Shown one piece after another: positions 8,816-20,934 of a stretch of DNA of 64,000 bases; position 1 is the stretch's first letter; each line of letters begins with the position of its first letter. This stretch comes from Arion vulgaris (taxonomy: Eukaryota; Mollusca; Gastropoda; Stylommatophora; Arionidae): NCBI GenBank assembly GCA_020796225.1, contig CM036753.1:82989941-83053940 (forward strand), in the 5' to 3' direction. The notes below the pieces were generated by a model, which did not search any database, was not told where the DNA came from, and saw only the letters and a program-made list of their open reading frames with translations. The position numbers and the translations under genes were made by a program.

Positions 8816-10375
8816 TAAAACTACTTGAGAAAGTGTATCAAAGAAATACATAAAAGGTCTCTATGGTGAAGTGGGTAAGATAAAACTACTTGAGAAAGTG
8901 TACCAAAGAAATACATGAAAGGTCTCTATGGTGAAGTGGGTAAGATAAAACTACTTGAGAAAGTGTACCAAAGAAATACATGAAAGGTCTCTATGGTGAA
9001 GTGGGTAAGATAAAACTACTTGAGAAAGTGTACCAAAGAAATACATGAAAGGTCTCTATGGTGAAGTGGGTAAGATAAAACTACTTGAGAAAGTGTACCA
9101 AAGAAATACATGAAAGGTCTCTATGGTGAAGTGGGTAAGATAAAACTACTTGAGAAAGTGTATCAAAGAAATACATGAAAGGTCTCTATGGTGAAGTGGG
9201 TAAGATAAAACTTCTTGAGAAAGTGTACCAAAGAAATACATGAAAGGTCTCTATGGTGAAGTGGGTAAGATAAAACTACTTGAGAAAGTGTACCAAAGAA
9301 ATACATGAAAGGTCTCTATGGTGAAGTGGGTAAGATAAAACTACTTGAGAAAGTGTATCAAAGAAATACATGAAAGGTCTCTATGGTGAAGTGGGTAAGA
9401 TAAAACTACTTGAGAAAGTGTACCAAAGAAATACATGAAAGGTCTCTATGGTGAAGTGGGTAAGATAAAACTACTTGAGAAAGTGTACCAAAGAAATACA
9501 TGAAAGGTCTCTATGGTGAAGTTGGTAAGATAAAACTACTTGAGAAAGTGTACCAAAGAAATACATGAAAGGTCTCTATGGTGAAGTGGGTAAGATAAAA
9601 CTACTTGAGAAAGTGTACCAAAGAAATACATGAAAGGTCTCTATGGTGAAGTGGGTAAGATAAAACTACTTGAGAAAGTGTACCAAAGAAATACATGAAA
9701 GGTCTCTATGGTGAAGTTGGTAAGATAAAACTACTTGAGAAAGTGTACCAAAGAAATACATGAAAGGTCTCTATGGTGAAGTGGGTAAGATAAAACTACT
9801 TGAGAAAGTGTACCAAAGAAATACATGAAAGGTCTCTATGGTGAAGTGGGTAAGATAAAACTACTTGAGAAAGTGTACCAAAGAAATACATGAAAGGTCT
9901 CTATGGTGAAGTGGGTAAGATAAAACTACTTGAGAAAGTGTACCAAAGAAATACATGAAAGGTCTCTATGGTGAAGTGGGTAAGATAAAACTACTTGAGA
10001 AAGTGTACCAAAGAAATACATGAAAGGTCTCTATGGTGAAGTGGGTAAGATAAAACTACTTGAGAAAGTGTACCAAAGAAATACATGAAAGGTCTCTATG
10101 GTGAAGTTGGTAAGATAAAACTACTTGAGAAAGTGTACCAAAGAAATACATGAAAGGTCTCTATGGTGAAGTGGGTAAGATAAAACTACTTGAGAAAGTG
10201 TATCAAAGAAATACATGAAAGGTCTCTATGGTGAAGTGGGTAAGATAAAACTACTTGAGAAAGTGTACCAAAGAAATACATGAAAGGTCTCTATGGTGAA
10301 GTGGGTAAGATAAAACTACTTGAGAAAGTGTACCAAAGAAATACATGAAAGGTCTCTATGGTGAAGTGGGTAAGG
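8816..10375. repeat. Tandem array, 24 units of 65 bp, each carrying an A-box-like motif
   Basis: The unit start TAAAACTACT recurs every 65 bases from 8816 to 10311, giving 24 units. Units are almost identical; variable sites are GTA(C/T)CAAAG, GT(G/T)GGTAAG and ATACAT(G/A)AAA. Each unit ends GGTCTCTATGGTGAAGTGGG, which looks like the 5' part of a tRNA-derived SINE head with the A-box-like TGGTGAAGTGG. After the last unit the tRNA-like sequence continues (GGCGTTTGACTGTCGTTCCG), so the array seems to have amplified a segment spanning upstream flank and the first part of a SINE. No conserved frame. Confidence 0.95.
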
Positions 10376-10454
10376 CGTTTGACTGTCGTTCCGATGGTTG
10401 TGGGTTGTGTATGTGTGTACGTACGTGCCTGCACGCGCACGTGTGTGTGTGTTT
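10376..10454 (+). repeat. Remnant tRNA-like SINE head and GT microsatellite
   Basis: Directly continues the A-box motif of the last array unit through an anticodon-arm-like stretch to TGGTTGTGGGTT. The expected B box is replaced by GTGTATGTGTG, and a GT/GC-rich microsatellite follows to about 10450. Confidence 0.55.
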
Positions 10455-11245
10455 CAGTTTCAGTTTGGAATATCTTCATTGCATTCCGGACATGTCCATA
10501 GGTGCTCCGATCTCCTTCGCAATATTTCCAATAGCGTCCAGCGACTGACCGTACCAGTTCGATTTTGATTGATGAAGCCTACTCATGTACCTGATATACT
10601 GTTCCATTCTTGCTAACCTAATCTTCAAACCCAACTTCTGCAATCTAGTAATTGTCGTGGATTGGTTTCAATGAAAATCTTCTTTGCGGCCACACTCTAT
10701 GAGGGCGTTCAAAATATCAACTCTATCCTTTGGCTGGCCGTCTGATATGGTGGCAGAGCCAAATCAGCCTGTCTGCTCTCTCACTGCCAACAACACCCAT
10801 GTCCCTGGAACGAAGATACGTGTGATTCTGCAAATTGTTGACGCTTGTAGTGATTCAGTCCATTGCCTGCGCACCGAACCAGCCTCCACCTTGCGGATCA
10901 TACTCAATGAATCACCCAGAGTGCACGGAGTGTAGTTTTGTGACTCCAGCCAGCGTAGTGCATAGTCACCGCCAGTACCTCCATTGGCATGTTGCTTGTT
11001 GTCATATGAAATGCACCACTGGCCTCCTGGACCATTCTGCCACATGAGCTTGCAGAGAAGGCCCATGCAGACTTTTCGTGACGAACTACCGATCCATCCG
11101 TGTAAATCACAACGCCACCTTCATTGCAGTTTTCATCAATGATAGCCTTAACGTCTGCACCCAACGCCACGGGATTCCTCTCTTTGCAACATTTGTCAAA
11201 TTTAATGATTGTGGTAAAAGTGTTCTCATACATTGAAGGCATCGG
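10455..11245 (-). mobile_element. LINE fragment with RNase H domain, family L-c
   Basis: On the minus strand, reading right to left, an RNase H-like domain is visible: GGVVIYTDGSVVRHEKSAWA, then TTSNMPMEVLAVT, then in another frame LSMIRKVEAGSVRRQW and FVPGTWVLLAVREQ (a decayed VPGHxGxxGNExAD motif). The 3' end encodes a WTCPECN-like Cys motif near 10480-10500. Several frameshifts make it inactive. The 3' portion recurs at 26060-26330 and 30010-30315, and the RNase H part at 52515-52790. Confidence 0.8.
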
Positions 11246-11249
11246 TATC

Positions 11250-11310
11250 CATTCCGTGTGTGTATCTGTGTGTGATGAGTATGGTGTGTCTGTGTATGTG
11301 TGTGATGTAA
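11250..11310. repeat. GT-rich microsatellite
   Basis: Imperfect GTGTGT/GTAT repeat of about 60 bases. Confidence 0.8.
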
Positions 11311-12100
11311 AATCTGGTTAGTACGATTTTCAAGACGTCCAAGATTTGGGTCGTAAACGGGAAAACGAATTAACGGATTAATAGTCCCTTCTCAAAGTTA
11401 TTTGTTTTTACATATCATAAAGGCATACTTATTGTACATAATATTGAATCATTTTACACACAAGTTTGACAAACATATCCAGAGGTGATTATTTGTTTTC
11501 CGTTGATAACATACTTTAATATCGTCCATCGTAATCATTAAGTTCTCAACATCGTCCCCAACATTAGAACTGTTCACACATAACACTGTTCTGTTTTCAT
11601 TGTTCCATCAATGTTGACAGTTTCGAAATTGGGGCATGCTCCGGTGCGTTTCCACGTTTTTTTTCTATCCTTTCTCGTCCGTCGGCTGATTGTCCAGGCG
11701 CTCGCTCATTGTCATAGACCTACATAATTTCACTCTTCGTCACATTCAACATTTGATGTCGAAGTTGATGTTGTCTTCTACCAGCATCCACCCCACTAAC
11801 CGCTGCCATTCTTCAGACGTACTATACTATACCCGATGACAGTAGGTATTGAAATAGTTTGCGGTTATGCTTTACGGTACATCATCCCAAGTCATTTTTC
11901 GTTTTAATGAAATACATAACGACCAAGACCTTTATCTTCCTAAGTGCTGTTTTATGAAAGGTCATCCTCTTCTGAATCAGCTTCTTTCTGTACTTTTGTT
12001 TCATGCATTTTATAATGTCTTGATCTATTGGCTAATGGCGACTTGCGCAGTTAACCGGGAGGAATACTTTATGTATATTTCTTAAATATGACATGGTCTT
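11311..12100. other. Intergenic, no gene recognised
   Basis: No frame or repeat that I can assign. Confidence 0.6.
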
Positions 12101-12103
12101 AGA

Positions 12104-13350
12104 ATGCGCTGTACATTAATTAAGATCGTCCAACAGTTTCACGAGGGCATGATGGCACGGGTACTTGATGAAGGGGGAGCTGTCGGAAGCCTTCCAGGTC
12201 ACCAACGGCGTCAAACAGGGTTGTGTACTTGCCCCAACACTCTTCAGCATGATGTTTGCTGCTATGCTCACGGACGCCTTTTGGAAAGGCGACGAACATG
12301 GGGTAAAGATTAGATACAGGACAGACGGTAATCTATTCAATCTTCGAAGGTTAAAATCCTCCACCAAGCAACTATCTCAAACCTGTTTGCTGACGACTGC
12401 GCCCTCGCTACCAACTCTGAGGAAGAAATGCAGACTTACATGGACAAGTTCTCAACGGCCTGTGATAAGTTTGGCCTCACCATTAACACCAAAAACAGAG
12501 GTCATGTTCCAGCCCGCCCCTAGAGAGCAGTACTACGATCCAGTCATCAACATTAAACACCAGCGTCTCCTGCCAACGGACAACTTTGCCTATCTTGGCA
12601 GCCTCCTATCCAGATCAGCAAACATAGATTCTGAGGTCAACAATAGGATATCCAAAGCCAGTGTTGCGTTCGGAAGGTTACGTGTCACTGTGTGGGAGCG
12701 GAAGGGGATAATCATAGCCACAAAGCTGAAAGTTTACCAGGCCATAGTGCTAACCACGCTGCTGTACGCAAGCGAGACATGGACAGTGTATAGCAGACAC
12801 GCAAGAAAATTAAACCATTTCCACACAAGCTGTCTACGCAGAATACTAAAAATAAACTGGAAGGACAAAATTCCAGACAGCGAAGTCCTCACAAGAGCAA
12901 AGATCCCAAGCATCAACACACTGTTGCAGAAGGCCCAAATGAAATGGGTCGGCCACGTTGTTCGAATGCCTGATAAACGCATCCCAAAACAGTTGATGTA
13001 TGGCGAACTTGAAGGGGCAGACGGTCAGCTGGTGGACAGAAAAATCGCTTTAAAGACACTCTTAAAGTGTCTCTGAAATGCTTCGATATAGACACCTCGT
13101 GCTGGGAATCTCTTGCGCAAGATCGCCAAATGTGGCGCTGTAATAACAAAAGAGGAACCCGAATAGCAGAGAATCATCGTATTGTTGAGGCACAGAGAAA
13201 ACGAGCTGCACGAAAAGACAGAGCACACAACACGCACATGTCTAACCTTGATCATGTATGCCCCACCTGTGGTCGGGGATTCTGTTCTAGGATTGGACTC
13301 TACAGTCACCTCCGCACACACCAGAGAGGTTCAGCAGCACACGTCTGAGA
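12104..13350 (+). mobile_element. LINE ORF2 fragment, relative of the 5621 copy
   Basis: Starts within the RT domain (FHEGMMARVLDEG), then QVTNGVKQGCVLAPTLF, then a frameshift near 12370. The catalytic FADDCALATNS falls in a different frame. The frame then runs through VMFQPAPREQYYDP, YLGSLLSRSANIDSEVNNR, LLYASETWTVYSRHA and WVGHVVRMPDKRIPK to a second break near 13070. The last segment ends with the C2H2 finger CPTCGRGFCSRIGLYSHLRT-H. It is a 5'-truncated, frame-broken copy of the same family as 5621-7690. Confidence 0.9.
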
Positions 13351-13642
13351 TTGTTGTCATCATCGCTCGCGATGGACGGCTATATATACATTGGTCTACA
13401 AACAATACAATGTTTCTGTTTCTAACAACTAATCTGAGTTTCTAGCAACAACTTCTTTAAATTTCATATACAGCAGCGAGCATGTGTTTCACAAAACAAT
13501 TTCGTATTTTCCATTCCACCTATTTGTAATGATCAGTGATATAAATATGACTTACTGGAGTTACTGGGTTATTTCCCTTCGCTCTACATGGAGCATAGAA
13601 TCTCAACCGTTGTCCTTCACGTCAACCACTCTCTGTCCATTT

Positions 13643-13780
13643 TTATATGGTTTCGCAGGAAAACCCAGCATCCTTCAGTTCCTCACGTAGACTCTGTCTC
13701 CACTTATGTTTAGGCAACCTCTTTTGGTTTTCTTTGCAGGTTCCACTCAAGTGAATGTTTAATGACATGTCGTTGTTTTC
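13643..13780 (-). mobile_element. LINE ORF2 C-terminal scrap
   Basis: The minus strand encodes GTCKENQKRLPKHKWRQSLR then EELKDAGFS, matching the usual GKRKRGRPKxTWRRxLExE layout of LINE tails. Short and isolated. Confidence 0.55.
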
Positions 13781-13894
13781 CGATATGGTATGCCGATCCA
13801 TCGTCATTTTCTCCTCCTGACCTGGGTCATCATAGGTTCCAGTGACATATACATAGCGTATTAATACATATATAAAATATGTCAAGACACAGAT

Positions 13895-14012
13895 ACATCT
13901 TATTATGAATACTAAACAGAAGCAGTGGCCATTTTTCGGACATGTGATGAGAAAGGCATGTTTAGAACATATTGTGACAATCGGTAAAATCAATGGGAGA
14001 CTAGACAAAGGA

Positions 14013-14047
<35 letters not shown>

Positions 14048-14150
14048 AACAAATTATGGAACATCGTTGGAGATATGTTTGCAAAGAATTAGAGCTTATT
14101 GAAAAAAGACGGAAATGATAGCACAAGACAGAAGAAAATGCTATCGATTT
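13895..14150 (+). mobile_element. LINE ORF2 tail interrupted by GA microsatellite
   Basis: Encodes WPFFGHVMRKACLEHIVTIG then KINGRLDKGRQRE, runs into a GA repeat at about 14018-14042, and resumes with a tail ending near IAQDRRKCYRFI. The same motif order (GHIMRREGLEHLVTTGKIQG) is on the minus strand at 43945-44600. Confidence 0.7.
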
Positions 14151-14229
14151 ATTAGACATGTGTGCCCCAGATTTGGCAGAAAGATATTTTATTAGACATG
14201 TGTGCCCCAGATTTGGCAGAAAGATATTT
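14149..14229. repeat. Two-copy tandem duplication, 40 bp period
   Basis: ATTAGACATGTGTGCCCCAG is repeated at 14151 and 14191 with the rest of the unit identical. Confidence 0.9.
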
Positions 14230-15057
14230 GATTAAGAGTGACATCATGAAGCTTGTCTTTCTCATCAGTTTCTATATGTTTTAAATGACTTCATTGCACT
14301 CCGGTCAGACACATAGCTGCTCAGCCTGTCCACAGCAGATGTCAAAGGTCATATTAATGATTCATATAACTGAGGTAATGTTAGTTTCATGAACAAACAA
14401 CACAACTTATTCAGATGTTATTATTCAACGGAATTTCCCGGAGGACAGTTCACAATTTCTAATACGCTAGGCGAAACGATGCCTGGCAAAATATTACATT
14501 AAATTCACTGCCCAACAACAGCCAACTCTAGATAACTAGGCCAGACAACTGGCTGGGGAAGGGGGTGGTTCCCTGACCTAGATCAGAAAAGGGGGCCGGA
14601 AAATATAGATGTTTGATAGAACACTGCAAGCTTTTTGCAATTTTACTCAATTCTGTGAGTCTATGGTTATTTATTGTTGAAAATATTCATAATATTGATA
14701 TGCCTTATTGATAAACTTAACTTGTCGCATAATATAACTTTGGGTTAGCATTTTGTTTTGATTCTAAAAATGTATTCGCCTATGTACACCAATACTAGAA
14801 TACGAGGTCACGTGGTGTAGTTGGGGTCTGATTTCCCATAATTCTTACCTGAGTTTGAAGGCCCATAAGTTTATAATTGGCTCTGGCCCAACTCTCGTGT
14901 AAAATGTTTTTTTAAACTTGTTTAAAAATGAACTTATAATTCTTGACCAATGTACAGATATTAAGAATGTTTAGTCACGCGAATAGAACATTGGCAGAGT
15001 TGTGTGATTATAAGGCGTTGCAATCAGGTCGCCAAAAACACTGATATAGTCAAGATT
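14230..15057. other. Intergenic, no gene recognised
   Basis: AT-rich. Around 14285-14340 is a short relative of the CATTGCACTCCGG...GTGCTCAG block seen at 26635-26770; nothing else assignable. Confidence 0.55.
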
Positions 15058-15335
15058 GATCGTCAGGCTGCTCACTGCTTCATTTGACCGTCAGACTGAC
15101 CACTGTTTCATATGATCGTCAGACTGATCACTGTTTCATTTGATCGTCAGGCTGTCCACTGTTTCATTTAATCGTCAGACTGACCACTGTTTCATTTGAC
15201 CGTCAGACTGACCACTGTTTCATTCGATCGTCAGACTGACCACTGTTTCATTTGACCGTCAGACTGACCACTGTTTCATTTAACGTCAGACTGACCCATG
15301 TTACATATGATCGTCAGACTGACCACTTTTTCCTT
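15058..15335. repeat. Minisatellite, 28 bp unit, about 10 copies
   Basis: The unit CGTCAGACTGACCACTGTTT followed by CATTTGAC recurs with a 28-base period and scattered substitutions (TCAGGCTG, GATCACTG, one 1-base deletion). Confidence 0.9.
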
Positions 15336-15654
15336 TTAGCATACACATATTGAAAAACTAGAGTGTATTAGGAAGAGAAATACAACCAAGACAAATATTT
15401 TCAGACGATACCTAGTCTTCTATAGATTTGAATTTTATTTAATGTATGTACGGAAATTGCCGAATATATTCAAGAATATATATCTTGTCAGTGACGTGTC
15501 CATATTACCTGTCAAAAATGTGACAAGCTTTCTTTAATATTGAATAAACGAAACAGAAATGGAGAATAGATTTTTTTTTAAAAATATGCAGTAAAGAGAA
15601 AGAAAAAATGTTTAGCTAAAGATCGCGTAATGAACTAAATGAAAATTATTATAA

Positions 15655-16085
15655 TAATCTTCTCGTACCGTTACACGTTATATAGTGTCGTAATCAGGAC
15701 CGTGCTGTGTATTTTGTCAGTATGATGCACGTCTTAGAAATGTCGCACCTTAAATGTTTTTTCCTTAAAATAACCTTCAATTGTAATTTTGATTTTGCTG
15801 CTTACGCCGCTCCTCCAGGCGGCTGCCTCTCTGTATCATAGCATGGCAAGGTCCTGGTCGTAATCAGTTTCTCCATACCTGGGCAACAACAGTTTCGATC
15901 TAACTTGAGTAACTCGTTAAGTCTCTTTCTATGGAATTGAGTACAATATTTCTCACCTCTCAGTAAAGTTCGTTTCAGGGTTTTCTTTGGGAGTCTCCTG
16001 AACCATTTGCCTCTAACCTCAATGTCTGCTTTATGGTTTTTTGATCATTTCTTCTCAGAGTACATGAACGTACTTTTAGTGTTCA
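15655..16085 (-). mobile_element. LINE 3' end fragment, family L-a
   Basis: In reverse orientation it carries the L-a terminal landmarks: CTCGTACCGTTACACGTTAT at the 3' edge, then the complement of the AQDR region and GGTTTC-rich KGSRKRGRP region. Frame is lost. Confidence 0.65.
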
Positions 16086-16119
16086 TGAAATTCATTTTGT
16101 TGTTTATATTTAATAGTAG

Positions 16120-16480
16120 ATATTGATCTCTCTCTCTCTCTCTCTCTCTCCCTAGCCTGTGATGCCCCTGGCGATTGGGGCAGCAACAAGCACACATTAT
16201 TCTTCTCTGTTCTTGGTCGTTCTCTGTATTGGGTTCCAGCTATGATTCATTTCTTTCAGTTCTTGTTCTACTGCTCTCCTCCAGGTCCTTTTGGGTCTTC
16301 TGCGTCTTTCTTTCCCATCTGGAGTCCATCTCAGAGCCGTTTTCATGACAAGAGTAAGTCTCTATACGTATCACATGTCCGATCCGTCTCCTTTGGATAA
16401 TGGTGCTCATATTGTCTTGCTGACACTGTGTAAGCAGTTCTTGTTTAGATGTAGTATTTAGTCCGAATACGCCTAAGATC
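16120..16480 (-). mobile_element. LINE tail with CT/GA microsatellite end, family L-d
   Basis: The minus strand encodes ALRWTPDGKERRRRPKRTWR then RAVEQELKEMNHSWNPIQR, a typical ORF2 C terminus. Its 3' side ends in a (GA)n run, seen as CT at about 16127-16150. The fragment at 24590-24915 has the same layout in plus orientation. Confidence 0.75.
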
Positions 16481-16484
16481 TTTC

Positions 16485-17426
16485 ACAGACAAGTTGTATG
16501 GAAGATTTGTAAATGTTGATCACTGATGGTAAATTTTGGTACATGCAATTATAAATATTTTTTAAGCATAGCAATAATGATGCAACAGAACAAACAACAA
16601 TGGAAGAACTAAAAAGAATCTTTCTCTCGCAGCCTCTCCCTGTCTAAAGTTATCTTTATATTTCAGTTGCTATATGTGGCTATCCATCTTTCTCACCCCC
16701 CGCCCTCTCTTCTTCTGCGATTTGAATTTATCCGTATTTAAACTCCTTTTTTCTGTAAATATTTTCCCCTTTTGGAAAAAAAACAAAAATGTTTTTTTTT
16801 TTTTTTTTGACTACTACATGAGCATCGCAAAGCTCCAATTGATAGCTACGCAATATGCCAAGCGCTAAATAAATTACTGATACGTAGGTGGGCTGATTTT
16901 TCCCCAACTTCAATCCATAATAAAACAAACTCCGTATACAAGATATGTAAACACACAGAAATTAATACACAATAGAAAACTATAAGCAGCTTGAACGTGC
17001 TAAATTTAGATTGAATAAAACAAACTACGTTTCAGTTATTCATTTTTTTTAAAACCAGGAACTAAATTAGAGAAAGTTGTCATTAGAACATATTGTAATA
17101 CCATTATCTGAAACCCAGTTTTGTATGACTTCATTATTTCCATTATCACGTACAGAATCAGAAACAGTGAATAGCCTGATTGAAACGGGGGTTCAACAAT
17201 GACGGCAGGATAGGTGAGGCAAGGGGCCTGCGATGACGGTAGGATAGGAGCCTGTCATTTCTGTGAAAAGGGACCCGGTCCTGTGGGGAAGCACGGTGCA
17301 ATGAAGTTAATATTTTGTTTTTATACTCTTTAGAGAGAACAGATAGATGTAAATAACTAAGTAGATGTGGTACTGTAAAGTTTAGTTTTCTTTTCATAAC
17401 ATCTTATTAATAGCCCATCTTGACAA
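16485..17426. other. Intergenic, no gene recognised
   Basis: AT-rich, with a poly-T run near 16791-16809. No assignable frame. Confidence 0.6.
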
Positions 17427-18345
17427 ATGTGTGTTCTATTGAACAATATGTATACACTCTCTGTGTTGTTGTTGTTGAACAATATGTATACACTCTCTGT
17501 GTTGTTGTTGTTGAACAATATGTATACACTCTCTGTGTTGTTGAACAATATGTATACACTCTCTATGTTGTTTGTTGAACAATATGTATACATTATCTAT
17601 GTTGTTGTTGAACAATATGTATACACTCTCTATGGTATTGTTGAACAATATGTATACACTCTCTGTGTTGTTGTTGAACAATATGTATACACTCTCTGTG
17701 TTGTTGTTGAACAATATGTATACACTCTCTGTGTTGTTGTTGAACAATATGTATACACTCTCTATGGTATTGTTGAACAATATGTATACACTCTCTGTGT
17801 TGTTGTTGTTGAACAATATGTATACACTCTCTGTGTTGTTGTTGTTGAACAATATGTATACACTCTCTGTGTTGTTGTTGAACAATATGTATACACTCTC
17901 TATGGTATTGTTGAACAATATGTATACACTCTCTGTGTTGTTGTTGTTGAACAATATGTATACACTCTCTGTGTTGTTGTTGTTGAACAATATGTATACA
18001 CTCTCTGTGTTGTTGTTGAACAATATGTATACACTCTCTATGTTGTTGTTGAACAATATGTATACACTCTCTGTGTTGTTGTTGAACAATATGTATACAC
18101 TCTCTATGTTGTTGTTGAACAATATGTATACACTCTCTATGTTGTTGTTGAACAATATGTAAACACTCTCTGTGTTGTTGTTGAATAATATTTATACACT
18201 CTCTGTGTTATTGTTGAACAATATGTACACACTCTCTGTGTTATTGTTGAACAATATGTATACACTCTCTATGTTATTGTTGAACAATATGTATACACTC
18301 TCTATGTTGTTGTTGAACAATATGTAAACTCTATGTTCTTGGAGA
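17427..18345. repeat. Minisatellite, about 33 bp unit, about 28 copies
   Basis: The unit is AACAATATGTATACACTCTC followed by TGTGTTGTTGTTG. Copy length varies in 3-base steps (30, 33, 36) from gain or loss of GTT. Because period and indels are multiples of three and the unit lacks stops in several frames, long open frames appear on both strands. They are not genes. Confidence 0.95.
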
Positions 18346-18629
18346 GAAAACACAGTGATACTGACTAGATCTGAAAATCACAATGTATACAGCTTTCTGA
18401 AAGCTGAATCTCTTCGTAAAAGTGACTCATAACGTGACGATCCTCTTGTACTGAACACATGACTAAAGTATAGGAGAACTCTCAATGACCAAAAAGCAAT
18501 TTGGTGGCGGAGAATCAGCATAGTGAACCCTATTGTTTCTGTTGTATCAATTAGCAGCAAATAAGTAGCACTTATGTTAGAGCGGTAGAATCTCGGTTCT
18601 TGTTCGGAGGGGGGTATTAAATCCATAGT

Positions 18630-18890
18630 TTAGTTAGTTTGTTCCTTTCGTGCAAAGGCGGCACATAGGGCAGTGGTTTTAGATCTCCATGTGATGCGGT
18701 TCTTTGCTAACAGTTGGAGATCTTGTATGGTTTTACATCCCAATAGTTTACTTTCTTGTAGGATTGTTCTTCGAAAAGTCGTCTTAGGTCTTCCGCGTTT
18801 TCTTTTCCCAACTGGTGACCACGATCCATGGACACTGCAGTAATTAATTTTCAAGAAATACACTACCTCGAAATTTTCCCGAAGTTCAAA
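18630..18890 (-). mobile_element. LINE ORF2 C-terminal fragment
   Basis: The minus strand encodes SWSPVGKRKRGRPKTTFRRT, then LAKNRITWRSKTTALCAAFA to a stop. This is the canonical tail of a LINE ORF2 protein; only about 80 residues remain. Confidence 0.8.
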
Positions 18891-18984
18891 GAGCATATCT
18901 TGATCATTGAAAAAGAACAGTGGTATTATGGGTCTGTATAGCGTGAAATTATGGTGCTCGCTCCAAATGTACAAGGCTCATTCC

Positions 18985-19350
18985 TCGCCTGTAGAGAACG
19001 GGGTATTTTTCCAGATATCCCGGGTATCAATATAAGCGAGATCAAGTTTCTATCCCTAATGGAGACGAATGAAAAAAGTAGGTCTCGTTTTCAAGTTGAA
19101 CACGTAAACCCTTAGAATCTGGAAAAAAAAACCTTGGCATCTGAAAAAATCATTACAAGAAGAGTGTGAAACCGCTGTTTGGTCAAAATTTATAAATAAA
19201 ATTTCTACGAAATTTTTCAAAAACTTGCATTGGGGACCCTTGCCAGTGCTACTGAGTTTATGCACTGTCTCTGAGATCTTCTTATGTAATAAAGAGATCG
19301 GAACACACATGATTATTCACTGAAGTGCAGTTATGATGGTCATATAAAGG
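18985..19350 (+). repeat. SINE family S1 (copy 2)
   Basis: Collinear with 3264-3685: TATCAATATAAGCGAGATC, TTTTCAAGTTGAACACG, GAAACCGCTGT, GTGCTACTGAGTTTATGCAC and CACTGAAGTGCAGTTATGAT occur in the same order and orientation. The tRNA-like head is not clear here. Confidence 0.65.
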
Positions 19351-19429
19351 TAGGTTTCCATAGTTGTATCAGCTGAAAATAAATACCCAAGCATTATGAG
19401 ATAACTAAACGAGGAATGTGATCAACGAT

Positions 19430-19510
19430 AGTGAAGTTAATAACACGCTGCGCTAGCGACCACAAGCTGTGGAAATTACGAGGTTCGAGGCCAGTATTAT
19501 ACAAAAAATG
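19430..19510 (+). repeat. tRNA-like SINE head
   Basis: GAGGTTCGAGGCC near 19480 resembles a pol III B box with one mismatch to GGTTCGANTCC. An A-box-like AGTGAAGTTAA lies about 45 bases upstream. No mature tRNA fold can be claimed. Confidence 0.35.
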
Positions 19511-19909
19511 TCAGTGTGCACACGGTATGTGGTCAGACTACATGTTCCTCGATCCTTTACTTAGAGATCTAATTTACAAGTATCTCTGAAGTCGAAGTAA
19601 GACTCGCCTGAATGACCAGAAGCACTGGTTATAAGGAAAAGATGCCTCCATGAAAAAGTCAGAAGAGCGATAGTAGGTTTCAGGGCTAACCCTGATTTCA
19701 AAGCAGGTGAATGAGAAAAGAACTGCTCTCCTATGAATGCACAACTAATCTGATAGCATCAATGACAATTGGAAAGTTGAATTTCAATATTAGGTAGTCT
19801 ATTTATCTATATCTTGTCTTTATATGTTTGTTTATTTTTGTATTCTATAAACTTATTGTACTTGTTTTCTCTTAATATTACTCTAATTTGTTTGTCTTGT
19901 TAGATATAC

Positions 19910-20290
19910 AAGTATTAATAATTCCTCTCGTGCCGCTATATGTTACATCAGGCTTGCAAGCAATTTCTCCATACCGCTCTATTCTGGGCAATTCGCTCAA
20001 TCTCCTCCATGGAATTGAGCCTCTCTCAGAAAAGTTTGTTTCAGGGTCTCCCTAGATCGTCATCTCTTTCTTGAACCCTCTGCATCCCACTTCAACGCCT
20101 GCTTTGATCATTTCTACTCAAGGTGTTTCCAACACTCCTATTTCCATCTTCTCCTTCTTATAACAGTTGTTGTTCCGATAGTTCTCTGATTTCATCACTT
20201 CTGAATTCATTCCATTTTATGTTCATTATTTTTCACAGACATCTATTTTCAAATGCATTCAACTTGATATACAAGTATGATGTTGATGAA
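19910..20290 (-). mobile_element. LINE 3' end fragment, family L-a
   Basis: Reverse copy with CTCTCGTGCCGCTATATGTT at the 3' edge, then CCGCTCTATTCTGGGCAATTC (complement of the AQDRAVW region), the KGSRKR region and the ENRCLRKIMN region. Frames are broken. Confidence 0.72.
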
Positions 20291-20934
20291 AGATGTGTGT
20301 TTTTTACAAGAGAAAATAAATATAGTGTGGGAAAACTGAAATCCTCGTTTCCACAGTAGAATTAGCTGACACTGATAAAGGAAACTCTTTATACACTTGG
20401 CACGGGAATAATAATGGACAACGGTTCGCCCAAATGGAAAGTTGATGAATAATTGGAGTATCAAATATTGAAAGTTATTTAACAACATGATTCATTCGCC
20501 TGAAATATATGTTTAAGGGAAGGAGTCGCAACAACGCATTTGCTATGGAAAATCCAAACGCCAGGCAACAAACAACTCAATTCTGACACAAGTCAAAGGG
20601 ACACTACTCAAGTAATTCCAAGTATAATATAAGGCTTATCATTCATTCAGTAGCATGTCTCTTACGGAACTTTGTTTTAATACATAAACTTCTAAAAATA
20701 TTATCATACGCAAGTTATATCGAATCTGATGAGTTTATTTCATTGACCACATCTTGCGCCCATCATTTCATTGACCTTCCACTTTTTCTCTTTACTGGTA
20801 TAATAGTCTAGTATTATCAATAATGACGAGTCACAGAGAAGAATTACTGAACAACAAAGTTAACTGAATATTGTATTATCATAAGACTTTCTAGGGCCTA
20901 AATATTGTTTACTTTTAAAAAAATTATATTCATC

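Noticed and set aside
8816..10375. Regular repeats suggesting a CRISPR array
   Set aside because: Units are head-to-tail with no unique spacers, in a eukaryotic context with no cas genes.
13905..14102. Host protein with a charged Arg/Glu helix
   Set aside because: The frame is a LINE ORF2 tail interrupted by a GA microsatellite.
17427..18188. Open frame of about 250 codons rich in EQYVYTL repeats
   Set aside because: It lies wholly within a 33-bp minisatellite; equally long frames exist on the opposite strand, and no unique coding sequence flanks it.
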